Shown in pieces: positions 36,014-46,100 of a stretch of DNA of 64,000 nt; positions within the stretch are counted from its first letter, which is position 1, and each line of letters opens with the position of its first letter. Below the pieces are notes generated by a model. The model was not told where the DNA came from, did not search any database, and worked only from the letters and a program-made list of their open reading frames with translations. The stretch is from Comamonadaceae bacterium PBBC2 (GTDB taxonomy: Bacteria > Pseudomonadota > Gammaproteobacteria > Burkholderiales > Burkholderiaceae_C). Where the stretch lies: NCBI GenBank assembly GCA_002255935.1, contig NKIO01000007.1, forward strand, positions 20,154-84,153, read 5' to 3'. The position numbers were made by a program, and so were the translations under genes.

Positions 36014-36814
36014 ATGGTGAATCACAAAAGACACAAGCGCCTGCTGAAATTGCTCGACGAGCATGACAGCGCGACCGTCCAGCAGCTGATGGAATGGTTG
36101 TCTGCATCCGCCGCCACGGTGCGGCGCGACATCTGTTGGCTGGCCGCCAAAAGCCAGCTGACACGCACCCGAGGTGGCGCGGAGAAACTGCAGCAAAAGA
36201 GGCGCACGTTTGCGCTGTCCAGCGAAACCTTCCAGAACAATATCCAAAACCGGGCCGCCGAAAAGCGCGCCATTGCCCGCTACGCCAGCACGCTCTGCAA
36301 TGACGGAGAAACCATCATCATCAATGGCGGAACCACCACCTACATGATGGTGGAGTTCTTGGTGGAAAAGCAGCTCAAGATTCTGACCAACTCCTTCCTG
36401 ATGGCCGAGCGGCTGCTATCGACTAGCAATAACGAAATCATCTTGCCCGGTGGCAAGGTCTACCGCGAGCAAAACGTCATTCTCAGCCCATTTGAAAACG
36501 ACATTGCGCAGCACCATTACGCCGCCAAGATGTTCATGGGCGTCTATGGCTTGTCCATCTTGGGTTTGATGGAGGCCGACCCCTTGTTGATTCAGGCCGA
36601 AAAGCGCCTGATCAGCCAGGCCGAAGAGCTGATCGTGCTGGTGGACAGCAGCAAGTTTGCACGCAAGGCGGGCCTTATTTTGTGTGGCCTGAACCGGGTG
36701 TCTTGTGTGGTGACGGATACCGGTGTGACCGATGGCACCGTGCAGCTGTTGGAGCAATACGGCGTGAAGGTGGTCACGGTCGAGCCCGAGGCCGACTTTG
36801 AGGTGGCCCGATGA
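36014..36814 (+). CDS. DeoR family regulator of rhamnose catabolism
   Basis: 266 aa. The N-terminal winged helix (HKRLLKLLDEHDSATVQQLMEWL...SAATVRRDICWLA) is the DeoR DNA-binding domain; the C-terminal effector domain has INGGTTTYMMVEFL and the LPGGKVYREQN block of sugar-phosphate sensors. AAGAGAGAC precedes the ATG. It overlaps the rhamnulokinase gene by ATGA and is divergent from rhaD, so it is very likely the local repressor or activator of rhamnose genes responding to a pathway intermediate. The nearby TGATTG repeats are candidate sites. Confidence 0.92.
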   Translation: MVNHKRHKRLLKLLDEHDSATVQQLMEWLSASAATVRRDICWLAAKSQLTRTRGGAEKLQQKRRTFALSSETFQNNIQNRAAEKRAIARYASTLCNDGETIIINGGTTTYMMVEFLVEKQLKILTNSFLMAERLLSTSNNEIILPGGKVYREQNVILSPFENDIAQHHYAAKMFMGVYGLSILGLMEADPLLIQAEKRLISQAEELIVLVDSSKFARKAGLILCGLNRVSCVVTDTGVTDGTVQLLEQYGVKVVTVEPEADFEVAR

Positions 36815-38205
36815 GTGGCCCGACGAGTGACAGGGCGACGATTGTTCTGGACATAGGCAAAACCAACTGCAAGCTGAGTCTGCTGGATGCGCAGGGGGCC
36901 AGCTTGGCCGAGGAGCGCTGCCCTAACACGATAGACATAAGCGGACCCTACCCGCACCACGACACCGGGCGCATCTGGGCCTGGATGCTGGAGGTGGTGG
37001 GGCGCTTCGCGACGCTGGCCACAGTGGGTGCCATCGTGCCGGTCACCCATGGCGCAACGGCGGCATTGGTCAACCCGGCAGAGCCTGATGGGCTGGTGCT
37101 GCCGGTGCTGGACTATGAGTTCAAGCTGCCCGAGGCCTTTGACCTGCAGTACGCATCTGTTCGCCCCCTTTTCTCTGAAACCTGTTCTCCAGCGTTGCCA
37201 GCGGGGCTCAATCTGGGCCGGCAACTGGCTTGGCTGGCACAGGCGTATCCAGCGGAGTTTGGGCGCGCAACCCAGATATTGATGTACCCGCAGTACTGGG
37301 CCTGGCGCTTGTCTGGGGTGGTGGCCAGTGAGATCACTTCGCTGGGCTGCCACACTGACTTATGGAACCCCGCGAGCCGGGACTATTCGTCTTTGGTGGG
37401 GCAGATGGCGTGGGCACATTTGTTCCCCCCGATGCAGAACGCATGGTCCAGCTTGGGTCCTATCCATCCCCATCTGTCTGCGCGCACCGGCCTACCTGCG
37501 GATTGCCAAATCATCTGCGGCATCCATGACAGCAACGCCTCATTGCTGCGCTATGTGGCCGGTCCGGCTGCAGGCACAGTGCGCACCGTACTGTCTACTG
37601 GCACCTGGCTGATTGCCGCGTCCATTGGCGGCCCCATAGACGCGCTGGATGAACACCAGGACATGCTGACCAATAGCGATGTGTTTGGTGCGCCGGTGGC
37701 CTGCATGCGCTTTATGGGTGGGCGCGAATACGGAGCGCTTGCCGGGTCCCAACCTGCAGACTGTACGCAGGACGATCTGGAACGCTTGATTCGCCAGAAC
37801 ACGTTTGCCTTGCCTTGCTTTGCCGAAAGCGGCGGGCCGTTTGCCGGGCAACCCGGCCGCGTAGTAGGCCCACAGCCCACCAACCCGGCCGAGCGTTCGG
37901 CCCTGGCCACGCTGTATGCGGTGTTGATGACGGACTACTGCCTCAGCGCGCTGGGCTCCAGCAGCCCGGTGGTGGTGGAGGGCAGTTTTACCGGCAACCG
38001 ATTCTTTGGGCCACTGCTGGCGGGGCTGCGGCCGGGGCAGGCAGTGGCGTTGTCCGACGACAGCAGTGGCACCACCTGCGGCGGCTGGATGCTGCACCGC
38101 TGGGGATGCAGTCCCCTGGTGACAGAGTCAGCCGCGCAGGCGCTGTGCCCACTTGGGTGGCTGGCTTACCGCGACCAATGGCTTGTACAGGTTTTGGCGT
38201 TCTAG
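36811..38205 (+). CDS. rhaB: L-rhamnulokinase (FGGY family)
   Basis: 464 aa sugar kinase. The N-terminal phosphate loop is TIVLDIGKTNCKLSLLD and the second ATPase block is GTVRTVLSTGTWLIAASIG; VVEGSFTGNRFF and SSGTTCGGWML near the C-terminus fit the FGGY adenosine site. The assignment as rhamnulose kinase rests on its coupling to the DeoR gene and the divergent rhamnose operon; the FGGY family also includes other ketose kinases. The last codons and TAG stop lie within the inverted repeat copy 4. Confidence 0.88.
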   Translation: MSGPTSDRATIVLDIGKTNCKLSLLDAQGASLAEERCPNTIDISGPYPHHDTGRIWAWMLEVVGRFATLATVGAIVPVTHGATAALVNPAEPDGLVLPVLDYEFKLPEAFDLQYASVRPLFSETCSPALPAGLNLGRQLAWLAQAYPAEFGRATQILMYPQYWAWRLSGVVASEITSLGCHTDLWNPASRDYSSLVGQMAWAHLFPPMQNAWSSLGPIHPHLSARTGLPADCQIICGIHDSNASLLRYVAGPAAGTVRTVLSTGTWLIAASIGGPIDALDEHQDMLTNSDVFGAPVACMRFMGGREYGALAGSQPADCTQDDLERLIRQNTFALPCFAESGGPFAGQPGRVVGPQPTNPAERSALATLYAVLMTDYCLSALGSSSPVVVEGSFTGNRFFGPLLAGLRPGQAVALSDDSSGTTCGGWMLHRWGCSPLVTESAAQALCPLGWLAYRDQWLVQVLAF

Positions 38206-38245
38206 GCCGTGGATAGTGCGGGAGAAGCTATTAAATACGTAGCAA
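38195..38245 (-). repeat. Dispersed repeat, copy 4 (only inverted copy)
   Basis: Read on the minus strand it begins TTGCTACGTATTTAATAGC, followed by the core TTCTCCCGCACTATCCACGG and GGCCTAGAACGCC. It overlaps the final codons and the stop of rhaB. All other copies in the window face the other way. Confidence 0.75.
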
Positions 38246-38285
38246 TCACTTCTCAGTGGAGGTGCCGCCCCAAGGTATGAAGAGA

Positions 38286-40595
38286 CTAAAACCGCGTCAC
38301 CCAGCTGGCATTCACGCTGGCGAGCGTACGGCGGTGCGTGCTGCTGCCTGCAGAGAATCCGTCTAGGTCTTCAACGCTGTTGCGGGTGTCACTTTCCGGG
38401 GCCAGCAGGTTGGTAAAGCCAATGCGAAACTGGTGGCTGCGGTCGATCTTCCAGCTGGCGAAGGCGTCCAGGGTTTGCACCGCGCTGCGCTGGTTCAGTT
38501 GCCGGTCGGTTTGCCGCGTGGCGTAGGCCGGTTGCAGCACCAGGCTGGCCCCCACGGTCCAGCCGGTGTTTTTGATGCGCGCATCAAAGCCCATGCTGGC
38601 CAGCCAGGGCGGCTGCGCCTCTAGGCGGTTGTCGGGCCCGTCCACCTGTTCTACATCCGAGCGAAAGAGGTTCCAGTTGCCACGCAGTTGCACACCACTG
38701 TCGTTGTGAAACAGCGCGGGCAGCCATTCCTCCGCCTTTCCCTTGATCTCCAACTCCAGCCCTTGGCTGGTGGCCTGACCCAGGTTCACCGGCCGCGACA
38801 CCCAGCGTGGCTCGGTGGTCACGCCTGGCGCGGGGTTGGCTTCTAGCGCAATGCGCTGGCGTATCAGGTCGGCAATGCGGCGGTAAAACAGGCCCACGCT
38901 GAGTACGCCACCGCCCGCCGGGTAGTGCTCATATGCCAGGTCAAAACCGGTAGATAGCTCGGGTTGCAACTGCGGGTTGCCCGCGCGGTCGGCTGCAATC
39001 GGCGTGTTGGTTACATCGCGCTCATAGTTGCCGTTCAGCACATAGCGCCCCGCCAGGGCAGACAGGTCCGGCAGCTTGAAGCTGCGGGTGATGCTGGCGC
39101 GCACTTGGTCCTTGCCCTTGGGGTCGAAGCGGTAGTTCAGGTGTAGCGTGGGCGCGCTAATGCGCGCCAAGTTGTCAAACTCTTGGCTGCCCACCCCCTG
39201 GTATCCGGGGTCTGCACTACGGCTCCTCACCTGCTCCAAGCGCACGCCCGGTAGCACCGCCCAGCGCTCGCTGATGGCCCATTCATCCTGAAAAAACAGG
39301 GCTGACCGGGTGATGCGGGCGCTGAAGGGAATGCCGGTGGCGCTGTCTAGGCGCTCAACACCAAAATCCCACACCCGGCGCAATTCCTCGCGCTCGCGCA
39401 CCTCCACATCCCAACCCGACAGCAACGAGTGGGCCTGCGCAACGGGCTGATTCCAGCGGCCACCGACGGCGGCGCGGCTTTCCTCGAATTCGGTCCAGGT
39501 CTCTCGCTCCAAGGTGGATAGGTCGGTGCGTTGCCCCTGGTAATCGGACTGGCTATTGCGAACCGTGCTTTGCCAGGAGGATTTCAATTCCAGCTTGCCA
39601 CCCGCCTGGATGCGGTGCTGCCATTGCAGATTGAGTCGCAGCACATCGTTGTGGCTCTGGGTTTGCGACTGGTCGCTCACCAAAGACCAGGGCGTGCCCA
39701 ACAAAGTGCTAGTCATCCGCTCGCTGCCGTTGCGGGCTAACGTGCGCTGTGCAAATGCGCCCAGATTCAGAGTGTCCAGGTCGTTGAGTTTCCATTGCAG
39801 GCGCGGCGCGATTTGCGCACTGTTGTTGCGTGCCACGTCTTGCCCGTCAATCCGCTGGGATTGCACCTCACCGGCGCGCGTGCGCGAGATGCGCGTGGTG
39901 GCGTAGTCGCCCCCCTGGGCCGCATGGGTGAGGTTTATTGGCACCACAAATGAAAGCCCGCCGATGCGGTCCCCCCACTGAAAGCTCGTGTTGCCACCGG
40001 GCTCTACCGCGCGGTAGTTCAGGTTGGCGCGCCACTCGCGCTGCAAGGAGCGCGGTGGTTCACGCAGCACCACATTGATCGTTCCGGCCACGCCACTGAA
40101 CTCCGCCGTAGCGCCCTTGACGATTTCGATGCGCTCCACATCCGCTGGCGAGAGGCTGTCCAGTGAAAACCCCGGTGGCGAGGGCTCGCCGTTGATCAAC
40201 ACCTGGGTGTAACCACCGCCCAAGCCGCGCAGGCGCGGTGCGCCGCCGTCCATAGAGACGCCGGGCAAGCGCTTGAGCACATCGGTCACGTCGATGTCGC
40301 CTTGCCTGTCCAGCTCTTCCCGGCCATAGATGGACTTGGCAATGGACTCGTTGCGGCGGTTGCTGTCGTCGGAGGGCTGCTCGCCGCTGATCTCTACGCG
40401 GGGCAGGGCCAGTAAGGTGTCCGCCGCCGCAGGTGGGGGTGCTGGGCTCAGGGGTACGCCTGGCTGCGCACCCGGTGCCGTTGCAGGCGCTTGTGGCGGC
40501 TTGGTTTGGGCGTGGGCCGTGCCACCCAGCACCAGCGCCGCGCCCAGTAGGGCGCGCAGCACGACTCGCAATGTCAGCGTTTGGCTGCGGGGCAT
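38286..40595 (-). CDS. TonB-dependent outer-membrane receptor
   Basis: 769 aa. A signal peptide (LRALLGAALVLGGTAHAQ) is followed by a proline-rich linker (KPPQAPATAPGAQPG) and a plug domain (VTDVLKRLPGVSMDGG, RLRGLGGGYTQVLINGE, VERIEIVKGATAEFSG). The barrel ends in the typical aromatic residue (ASVNASWVTRF). It is the last gene of the GH105-led operon, 36 bp after the CE12 fusion, and probably imports RG-I or galactan fragments. The class differs from the larger receptor before PL11, so the two may take different oligosaccharides. Confidence 0.92.
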   Translation of the reverse strand: MPRSQTLTLRVVLRALLGAALVLGGTAHAQTKPPQAPATAPGAQPGVPLSPAPPPAAADTLLALPRVEISGEQPSDDSNRRNESIAKSIYGREELDRQGDIDVTDVLKRLPGVSMDGGAPRLRGLGGGYTQVLINGEPSPPGFSLDSLSPADVERIEIVKGATAEFSGVAGTINVVLREPPRSLQREWRANLNYRAVEPGGNTSFQWGDRIGGLSFVVPINLTHAAQGGDYATTRISRTRAGEVQSQRIDGQDVARNNSAQIAPRLQWKLNDLDTLNLGAFAQRTLARNGSERMTSTLLGTPWSLVSDQSQTQSHNDVLRLNLQWQHRIQAGGKLELKSSWQSTVRNSQSDYQGQRTDLSTLERETWTEFEESRAAVGGRWNQPVAQAHSLLSGWDVEVREREELRRVWDFGVERLDSATGIPFSARITRSALFFQDEWAISERWAVLPGVRLEQVRSRSADPGYQGVGSQEFDNLARISAPTLHLNYRFDPKGKDQVRASITRSFKLPDLSALAGRYVLNGNYERDVTNTPIAADRAGNPQLQPELSTGFDLAYEHYPAGGGVLSVGLFYRRIADLIRQRIALEANPAPGVTTEPRWVSRPVNLGQATSQGLELEIKGKAEEWLPALFHNDSGVQLRGNWNLFRSDVEQVDGPDNRLEAQPPWLASMGFDARIKNTGWTVGASLVLQPAYATRQTDRQLNQRSAVQTLDAFASWKIDRSHQFRIGFTNLLAPESDTRNSVEDLDGFSAGSSTHRRTLASVNASWVTRF

Positions 40596-40631
40596 AGGGT
40601 GGTGGGGATCCGTAGCATGCGGTAATTTCGG

Positions 40632-43127
40632 TTATTGCACCAACGCTTGGTAGCTCAGCACCTTGACGCGGTGGTTGAGGTTGGAGTTGCCCGCAGGCCG
40701 GTGTTGGGTCATAAACAGCACAATCATCCGCTCCTTGGGGTCCACCACATACTGGGGGAAATAGGCGCTGCCCCAGCCGAAGGCTCCGACCGAGCCGATT
40801 TCGCCAACCACGCCCTGGTCCACATTCACCCAAAAGCCCAGGCCAAAGCCATCCGCATCGCCCCGGTATTTGTCGCCCACCTGGTTGCTGCGCATCAGCT
40901 CGACCGTCTTGGGGCTGAGCAGCCGTTGCCCCTCCAGCTCGCCGCCATTCAGCAGCATTTGCAAAAACCGGGTGTAGTCAGCGGCGGTAGACAGCAGGCC
41001 CGCACCGCCCGACAGGCATTGGCGTGGGCCGTGCACAAAATCGCTAGTGGCGGCGGTCTCTTTCAACTGCAAGCGCCCATTCTCAAACCCATACACATTG
41101 GCCAGACGCGAGATCTTTTCAGGCGGCAAAAAGAAGCTGGTATCCACCATGCCTAGCGGCCGGGTGATACGCGTCTCAATGAACTTATCGAGCGGCATGC
41201 CCGACACCACCTCGACCAAACGGCCCAACACATCCGTCGCATAGCCATACTGGAATTGCTCGCCCGGATGGCCTTGCAGGGGCAGGGCAGCCAGGCGATT
41301 AACCACCTGTTCAATGCTCTCCTTGTGCCCAATCAAATACCAGTCGGTGAACCCGGCCTGCTTGTAGAACTCGGCTGCCGGGCCTGCGCCATAGCTCAGG
41401 CCCGCAGTGTGGCGCAGCAGGTCACGGATGCTGATGGGACGCTTGGCCTTCTCGGTGGTCGCGGGCGTACCGGCGGGTGATCCCGCAGGTGGGGCGATAG
41501 CCACGACGGGATTGGCAAAGGCCGGTATGAACTTGGCGACCGGGTCCTTGAGCAAAAACTTGCCTTCCTCGTACAACATCATCACCGCCACGCTGGTCAG
41601 TGCCTTGCTCATGGAGGCAATACGAAAGATCGCATCCGGCTGCATGGGCCTTTGGTTTTCCATGTCTTGGTGGCCATAGGTTTTGAAGTGCACAGGCTTG
41701 CCATCGCGGGTGATAACCATGATGCCGCCAGCCAGTTGGCCTTGCCTGATTTCGCTCTCAATGGCGTTGTCCAGGCGCTGCAGGCGTTCGCCGGAGAAGC
41801 CCGCCGGGTCTTCGTCACCCAGTGGCCGCTGGTGCGTGAAGTTGGGGCTGGGTGGTAGCTTGAATTGGGCCGGTGCATCTGGCCGTGTTGGGTCCAGGGT
41901 AATGAAGTCATCGGCAATGTGGCTGGCGATGGGCAACTGCGCCTGACGCAAGCCCGCCACGATCAATTTGGCCAGCGCATAGCTGCCGTAGTTGTTGTGG
42001 TGGGTGTTGTCGATCTTGCCGGGTGCAGGCTCGGCAAAGGCGAGTTTGGATGCATCCGGCCCGAGTGCTTCATACAACAGCTTGCTCTGCGCATTCAGGT
42101 CGATGAAAGGCACTTTTAACTCAGCCGCTACCTGGCGCGCGGCATCGGCGTAGTCGATCAGGCTGGGCTTGACCTTGCCCGCATCATCAAAGCCGCGCCG
42201 CTCCATGGGCGAGGCAATCACCGGCACACCACCATAGGCGCGCACCGATTCGACATGGGTTTTGATCTCGGCACGATAAGTATTGACGTCGCCAATACCT
42301 TGCCTGATTTGCTTTTGGTCGTTGTGCCCAAACTGCATCAGCACGGTGTCGCCGGGCTTGAGCACTGAGAGAATTTTGTCCAGCCGCCGCCGTGCAATGG
42401 AGTCACGGTAAGTCTCCCCCGACTCACCATGGTTGGCCACCGCTATGCTGGGCTTGAAGAAGCGGGGCAGCATCTGCCCCCAACTGCTGTACGGCTCTTG
42501 CGACTGGTCGCCCACGGTGGAATCGCCCAGTACAAACAGGGTCGGTACCTCCACAGCAACAATCTCTATGCGTTGGATGACGGGCAGGCTGCCATTGATT
42601 TCCAGCGTCAAGCGGCCATCCCAGGCCCAGGCCTCCTCTACCGTCTCGCGGGGCGCTTTCAGCAGCACGGCACCGGCCGCCAGCTTGGGGCCTGCCTGTA
42701 TACGCGGCGTGCGCACATTCACCGTGAAACTGCGCACGCTGCTGGTGCCAGGCTCAGTGCGTATGCCCTCCAGCATCAGGCGCCGCAGCTCGGCGCGCAC
42801 TGTGGTGTCAGACGCCTGTGCCGTGCCGCCGAAGGTGATGCTGGTGCGGTAGTTGCCCTCGGGCACAGCGACCGAGAAGTAAAAGGGCTTGTTGCTGCTC
42901 AGTGCCTGGCCACCTTGGGCGGGGAGCAAAGTGGTGTGTGCTCCAGCTTCAAAGCCGTAGCCCCGCTCGCGGCTGTAGGCCATATCCGGCTGCACGGCGG
43001 TAAAGCCGGGGGCGACCGGGCCATTGCCAAAGGCAAAGCGGTAGGTCGGGGCCGTGGGGTCCGCAGCGTGGGATAGGGCACTGAGCAGCAGGCCTAGCGC
43101 GAGCAAGAGCGTGTGATGGAGGCGCAT
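40632..43127 (-). CDS. Fusion of CE12 rhamnogalacturonan acetylesterase and beta-lactamase-like serine esterase
   Basis: 831 aa from the ATG at 43127, which gives a signal peptide (MRLHHTLLLALGLLLSALSHA). An N-terminal beta-sandwich region (to ~residue 185) leads into an SGNH domain with VLGDSTVGDQ, FGHNDQKQ and DNTHHNNYG. A second hydrolase starts around residue 475: IASMSKALTS holds the SxxK motif of class C beta-lactamase-like esterases, and YGYATDVLG the Tyr block. Thus two different deacylases share one chain. Likely it removes acetyl or other acyl groups from pectin in the periplasm. The long N-terminal part of the track ORF is a shadow. Confidence 0.9.
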   Translation of the reverse strand: MRLHHTLLLALGLLLSALSHAADPTAPTYRFAFGNGPVAPGFTAVQPDMAYSRERGYGFEAGAHTTLLPAQGGQALSSNKPFYFSVAVPEGNYRTSITFGGTAQASDTTVRAELRRLMLEGIRTEPGTSSVRSFTVNVRTPRIQAGPKLAAGAVLLKAPRETVEEAWAWDGRLTLEINGSLPVIQRIEIVAVEVPTLFVLGDSTVGDQSQEPYSSWGQMLPRFFKPSIAVANHGESGETYRDSIARRRLDKILSVLKPGDTVLMQFGHNDQKQIRQGIGDVNTYRAEIKTHVESVRAYGGVPVIASPMERRGFDDAGKVKPSLIDYADAARQVAAELKVPFIDLNAQSKLLYEALGPDASKLAFAEPAPGKIDNTHHNNYGSYALAKLIVAGLRQAQLPIASHIADDFITLDPTRPDAPAQFKLPPSPNFTHQRPLGDEDPAGFSGERLQRLDNAIESEIRQGQLAGGIMVITRDGKPVHFKTYGHQDMENQRPMQPDAIFRIASMSKALTSVAVMMLYEEGKFLLKDPVAKFIPAFANPVVAIAPPAGSPAGTPATTEKAKRPISIRDLLRHTAGLSYGAGPAAEFYKQAGFTDWYLIGHKESIEQVVNRLAALPLQGHPGEQFQYGYATDVLGRLVEVVSGMPLDKFIETRITRPLGMVDTSFFLPPEKISRLANVYGFENGRLQLKETAATSDFVHGPRQCLSGGAGLLSTAADYTRFLQMLLNGGELEGQRLLSPKTVELMRSNQVGDKYRGDADGFGLGFWVNVDQGVVGEIGSVGAFGWGSAYFPQYVVDPKERMIVLFMTQHRPAGNSNLNHRVKVLSYQALVQ

Positions 43128-43137
43128 GGCAATCTTC

Positions 43138-46100
43138 CTAGCGTTGTAAGTAGCGGGATTGCGTGACGGCCTCCAACGGAACCCCGCCGCGCACGCTGTG
43201 CAGAGGGACCAGCTTGAACGACTCCAGCGCGTTCTCGGCCTTGCCATCGGTGGTGATGGCCAGGGCAATGGTGTTCTCGCCATTCGGATTCAGAATGCCC
43301 GGCGGGATCACAAACACGCGCTGCGGCCCGACGTGGGCGATGAACTGCCCCATGTTCCAGCCGTTCACAAAAATCAGCGCACGGTTTTCACGGTCCGACC
43401 GTGGCTTGCTCGTATCACCAAAGGCCAGGCCCAGTTGGATGTCGTGGCCCTTGGGCAGGTCCAGCGTGAAGGCTGTGCGCAGCCAGTAGCTGCCGGGCGC
43501 GGGTGGCACTGCTGTGGGTGCGCTGCGCTCCCAGTCGGTCTTGAAATCATGGTCTTTGGCGGCAGGCAAATGCCAGCCCATGCGTTCACCATAGAGGCCG
43601 CCGCTGTTCATCGGGCCGCGCACCAGGTCGGCAATGTCTTCACCGCCCTTGTTGCCCTGAATTTTCCACGCGATGGGTGTGCCAAAGCGCGGGCCGCTGC
43701 GTGACGACAACGAGGCCGATATCAACCCACGTGCCTCCTTGTGGGCATCATCCGCAAACAGGTCCCAGTTGTGGGAGTTGTTGCGCACCAGCACCGACAG
43801 CACATGCTCGCCGGGCGACAGGTTCTGCAGTGTGGTGCGGAAGGTGTCGGTAGTCTCGGGGAAAGGCCTGCCGGTGTCGTGGTCCTGCTGCCCGATGAAA
43901 ACACCGTCGAGCCAGACCTGGACCATGCCACCGCCGCCGCCGCCGAAGAACAACTCCAACCGATTCGTCTTGGGATCGGTAACCGTAAATCGGCCCCGGT
44001 ACCAGACATCGCCATGGTGGAAGCCGTACTCGCTCATGGACAGCACCGGCTGGCCCTTGTCGGATGCGGAATACACCGTGGCGGCCGAGCCTGCGGCATC
44101 CGTCTTGCGCCAGCCACTGTCGTCAAAGCCCGGTTTGGATTCCAGCGAGTCGTAGCGGCGGGTCCAGTCTTGTGCCATCAGGTCGGGCAGCACAAACGCG
44201 TCTGGACCTTTGAGAATTTGTGTGGCCTGCAGGCTGCCGTGGTGGGCACGCACTGTGATGGCCGCACCATTGAAGCCCAGGGTGGCGATGCCTTGGGGTG
44301 CCCAGACGCGGAGCGCACTATTCGCTTCGGTATCACCGCTCAGCATCAGCGCTGCACCGTTGATAGCCGCAGTGCGCAGCAAGGCCGGGCTTTGCGCCAA
44401 CACAGCGCCTTGGGGGGTGTTGAGCTTCCAGAATTGCCAGCCCGTTTTCTCATCGGCGATCAGCAATAGCAGTGGCGCACGGCCGCCGCCGCTGATCTTC
44501 AGCTCAATCAGGCCCTGGTGCTGGTAGTTCAGGCGCAGGTCGCCGCTCTTGGTATCAAACGCAACGCTGGCCTGGCCGGAGAGCACCTCTACCGTTGGCT
44601 TGGACGCAAACCGTAGCACCGTCTCACCCGACTCGCCCGCGCGGCCGTACAGCAGCGCAACATCGCGTTCGCCTTGTTGCAAATGGGTTTGCAGTTCCGA
44701 CGTGGAATACACCAGGTGCTGGCGCTCCATGCGGTAGGTCGCCAGCAGCATCTTGGCGTCCTGGCCTGACAGCTGCAGCTGGCCCGCTTGCGGCACGCGG
44801 TAGCTGCCGTCATTGGTTGTCAGCGGGAACGTGAAGCCCTCGGTGCCGGTGTTGCTGGACGGGTTTTGCACCGCAAACAGCACATGCGTACCCAGGGCCT
44901 TATTGATGTTGTGGTACAGCTTGATCTTGGGGTTGGATGGTGTGATGGGCTCGGCCTTGTCCATCTGCGCGAGCACCGGCGTGGCCGCCTGCACAAAGCT
45001 GCCCATCTGCTTCAGCACATAGGCCTTGTCGCGCAGCACCCGCGCTTCGCTGATGGGCGAGCCGTAGTCGTATGAGGTGTAAACAATCGGCCCTGGCTGC
45101 CAACCCCAACTGGTGCCGCCGTAGGCCATGTAGATGGAATGGATGGTCAGGGAGTTGATCAGGTTGGTGCCATAGAACACCCGCTGGTAGCCCGGCCCCT
45201 GTCGCTGTGCCGTGCACTCGTAGGTGCCGTTGGAACCCCAGTAGTCAAACCAGCCCGCGCCCACCTCGGCCACAAAGCCCGGTGTGTTGGGTGAGGCCAG
45301 GGAGCCAATCTTGGGTCCAGTCGTGGCGTAGATACCCCAGTCTGGCGCGCGGGCCGGTGCGCCCGGTTGCGCATCGACGCTGCACACGCCGCCGGGGTAG
45401 CCGTCAAAGGCATACAGGTCAGTAGGCCCCGGGTTGGCGAATGGCGCGGTGGAATTCTTGGGCGTCCAGTCCGGCAGGCGCGAGGCCGCGTTGTGGAACA
45501 GTGGCACGGTAATGCCATCGGCGCGGGCCTTGTCGGCCAGGTGTTGCATGTGGCGGATGTTCTTGGGTTGCACCGAAAACAGTTCGTTCTCCAGCTGGTA
45601 CGCGATCACCGTACCGCCACCATCGGTGATCTGGTGGCGCGCCAGTATGGCGTTGATCTGCGTCATCCATTCGTCGGCTGCGTCCTGGTAGTCGGCCGCA
45701 TCGGTGCGTGCCTCGGCGCGCTGGCGAAACAGCCAACCGGGGAAGCCGCCACCCGTGAGCTCGGCATTCACATACGGCCCCATGCGGGCGATGACGTAGA
45801 GGCCTTCTTCTTCGGCCATCTGGATGGCGCGCTCGATATTGCGCACACCGCTGAAGTCGTAGTGCCCAGGCTTTGCCGAGTGGTAGCCCCAGCTGAAATA
45901 GAAGGACACCGCGTTCAGGCCCGATGCCTTCATCTTTTGCAGCACATCGCGCCACAGGCTGGGTGAGGGCAGGCGAAACGGATGGAACTCGCCCGCAAAA
46001 ATCATCTCGCGTTTGCCGTCGATGATGAGGGAGTATTTGTCCCAAGCAATCGTCTTGGGCTTGGCTTTGGGTGCCAGCGCTTTGTCGAGTAGTGCCGTCT

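Noticed and set aside
38286-40595. SusCD-type polysaccharide locus
   Set aside because: TonB receptors are present, but no SusD-like lipoprotein occurs next to either, and the receptor type is proteobacterial.
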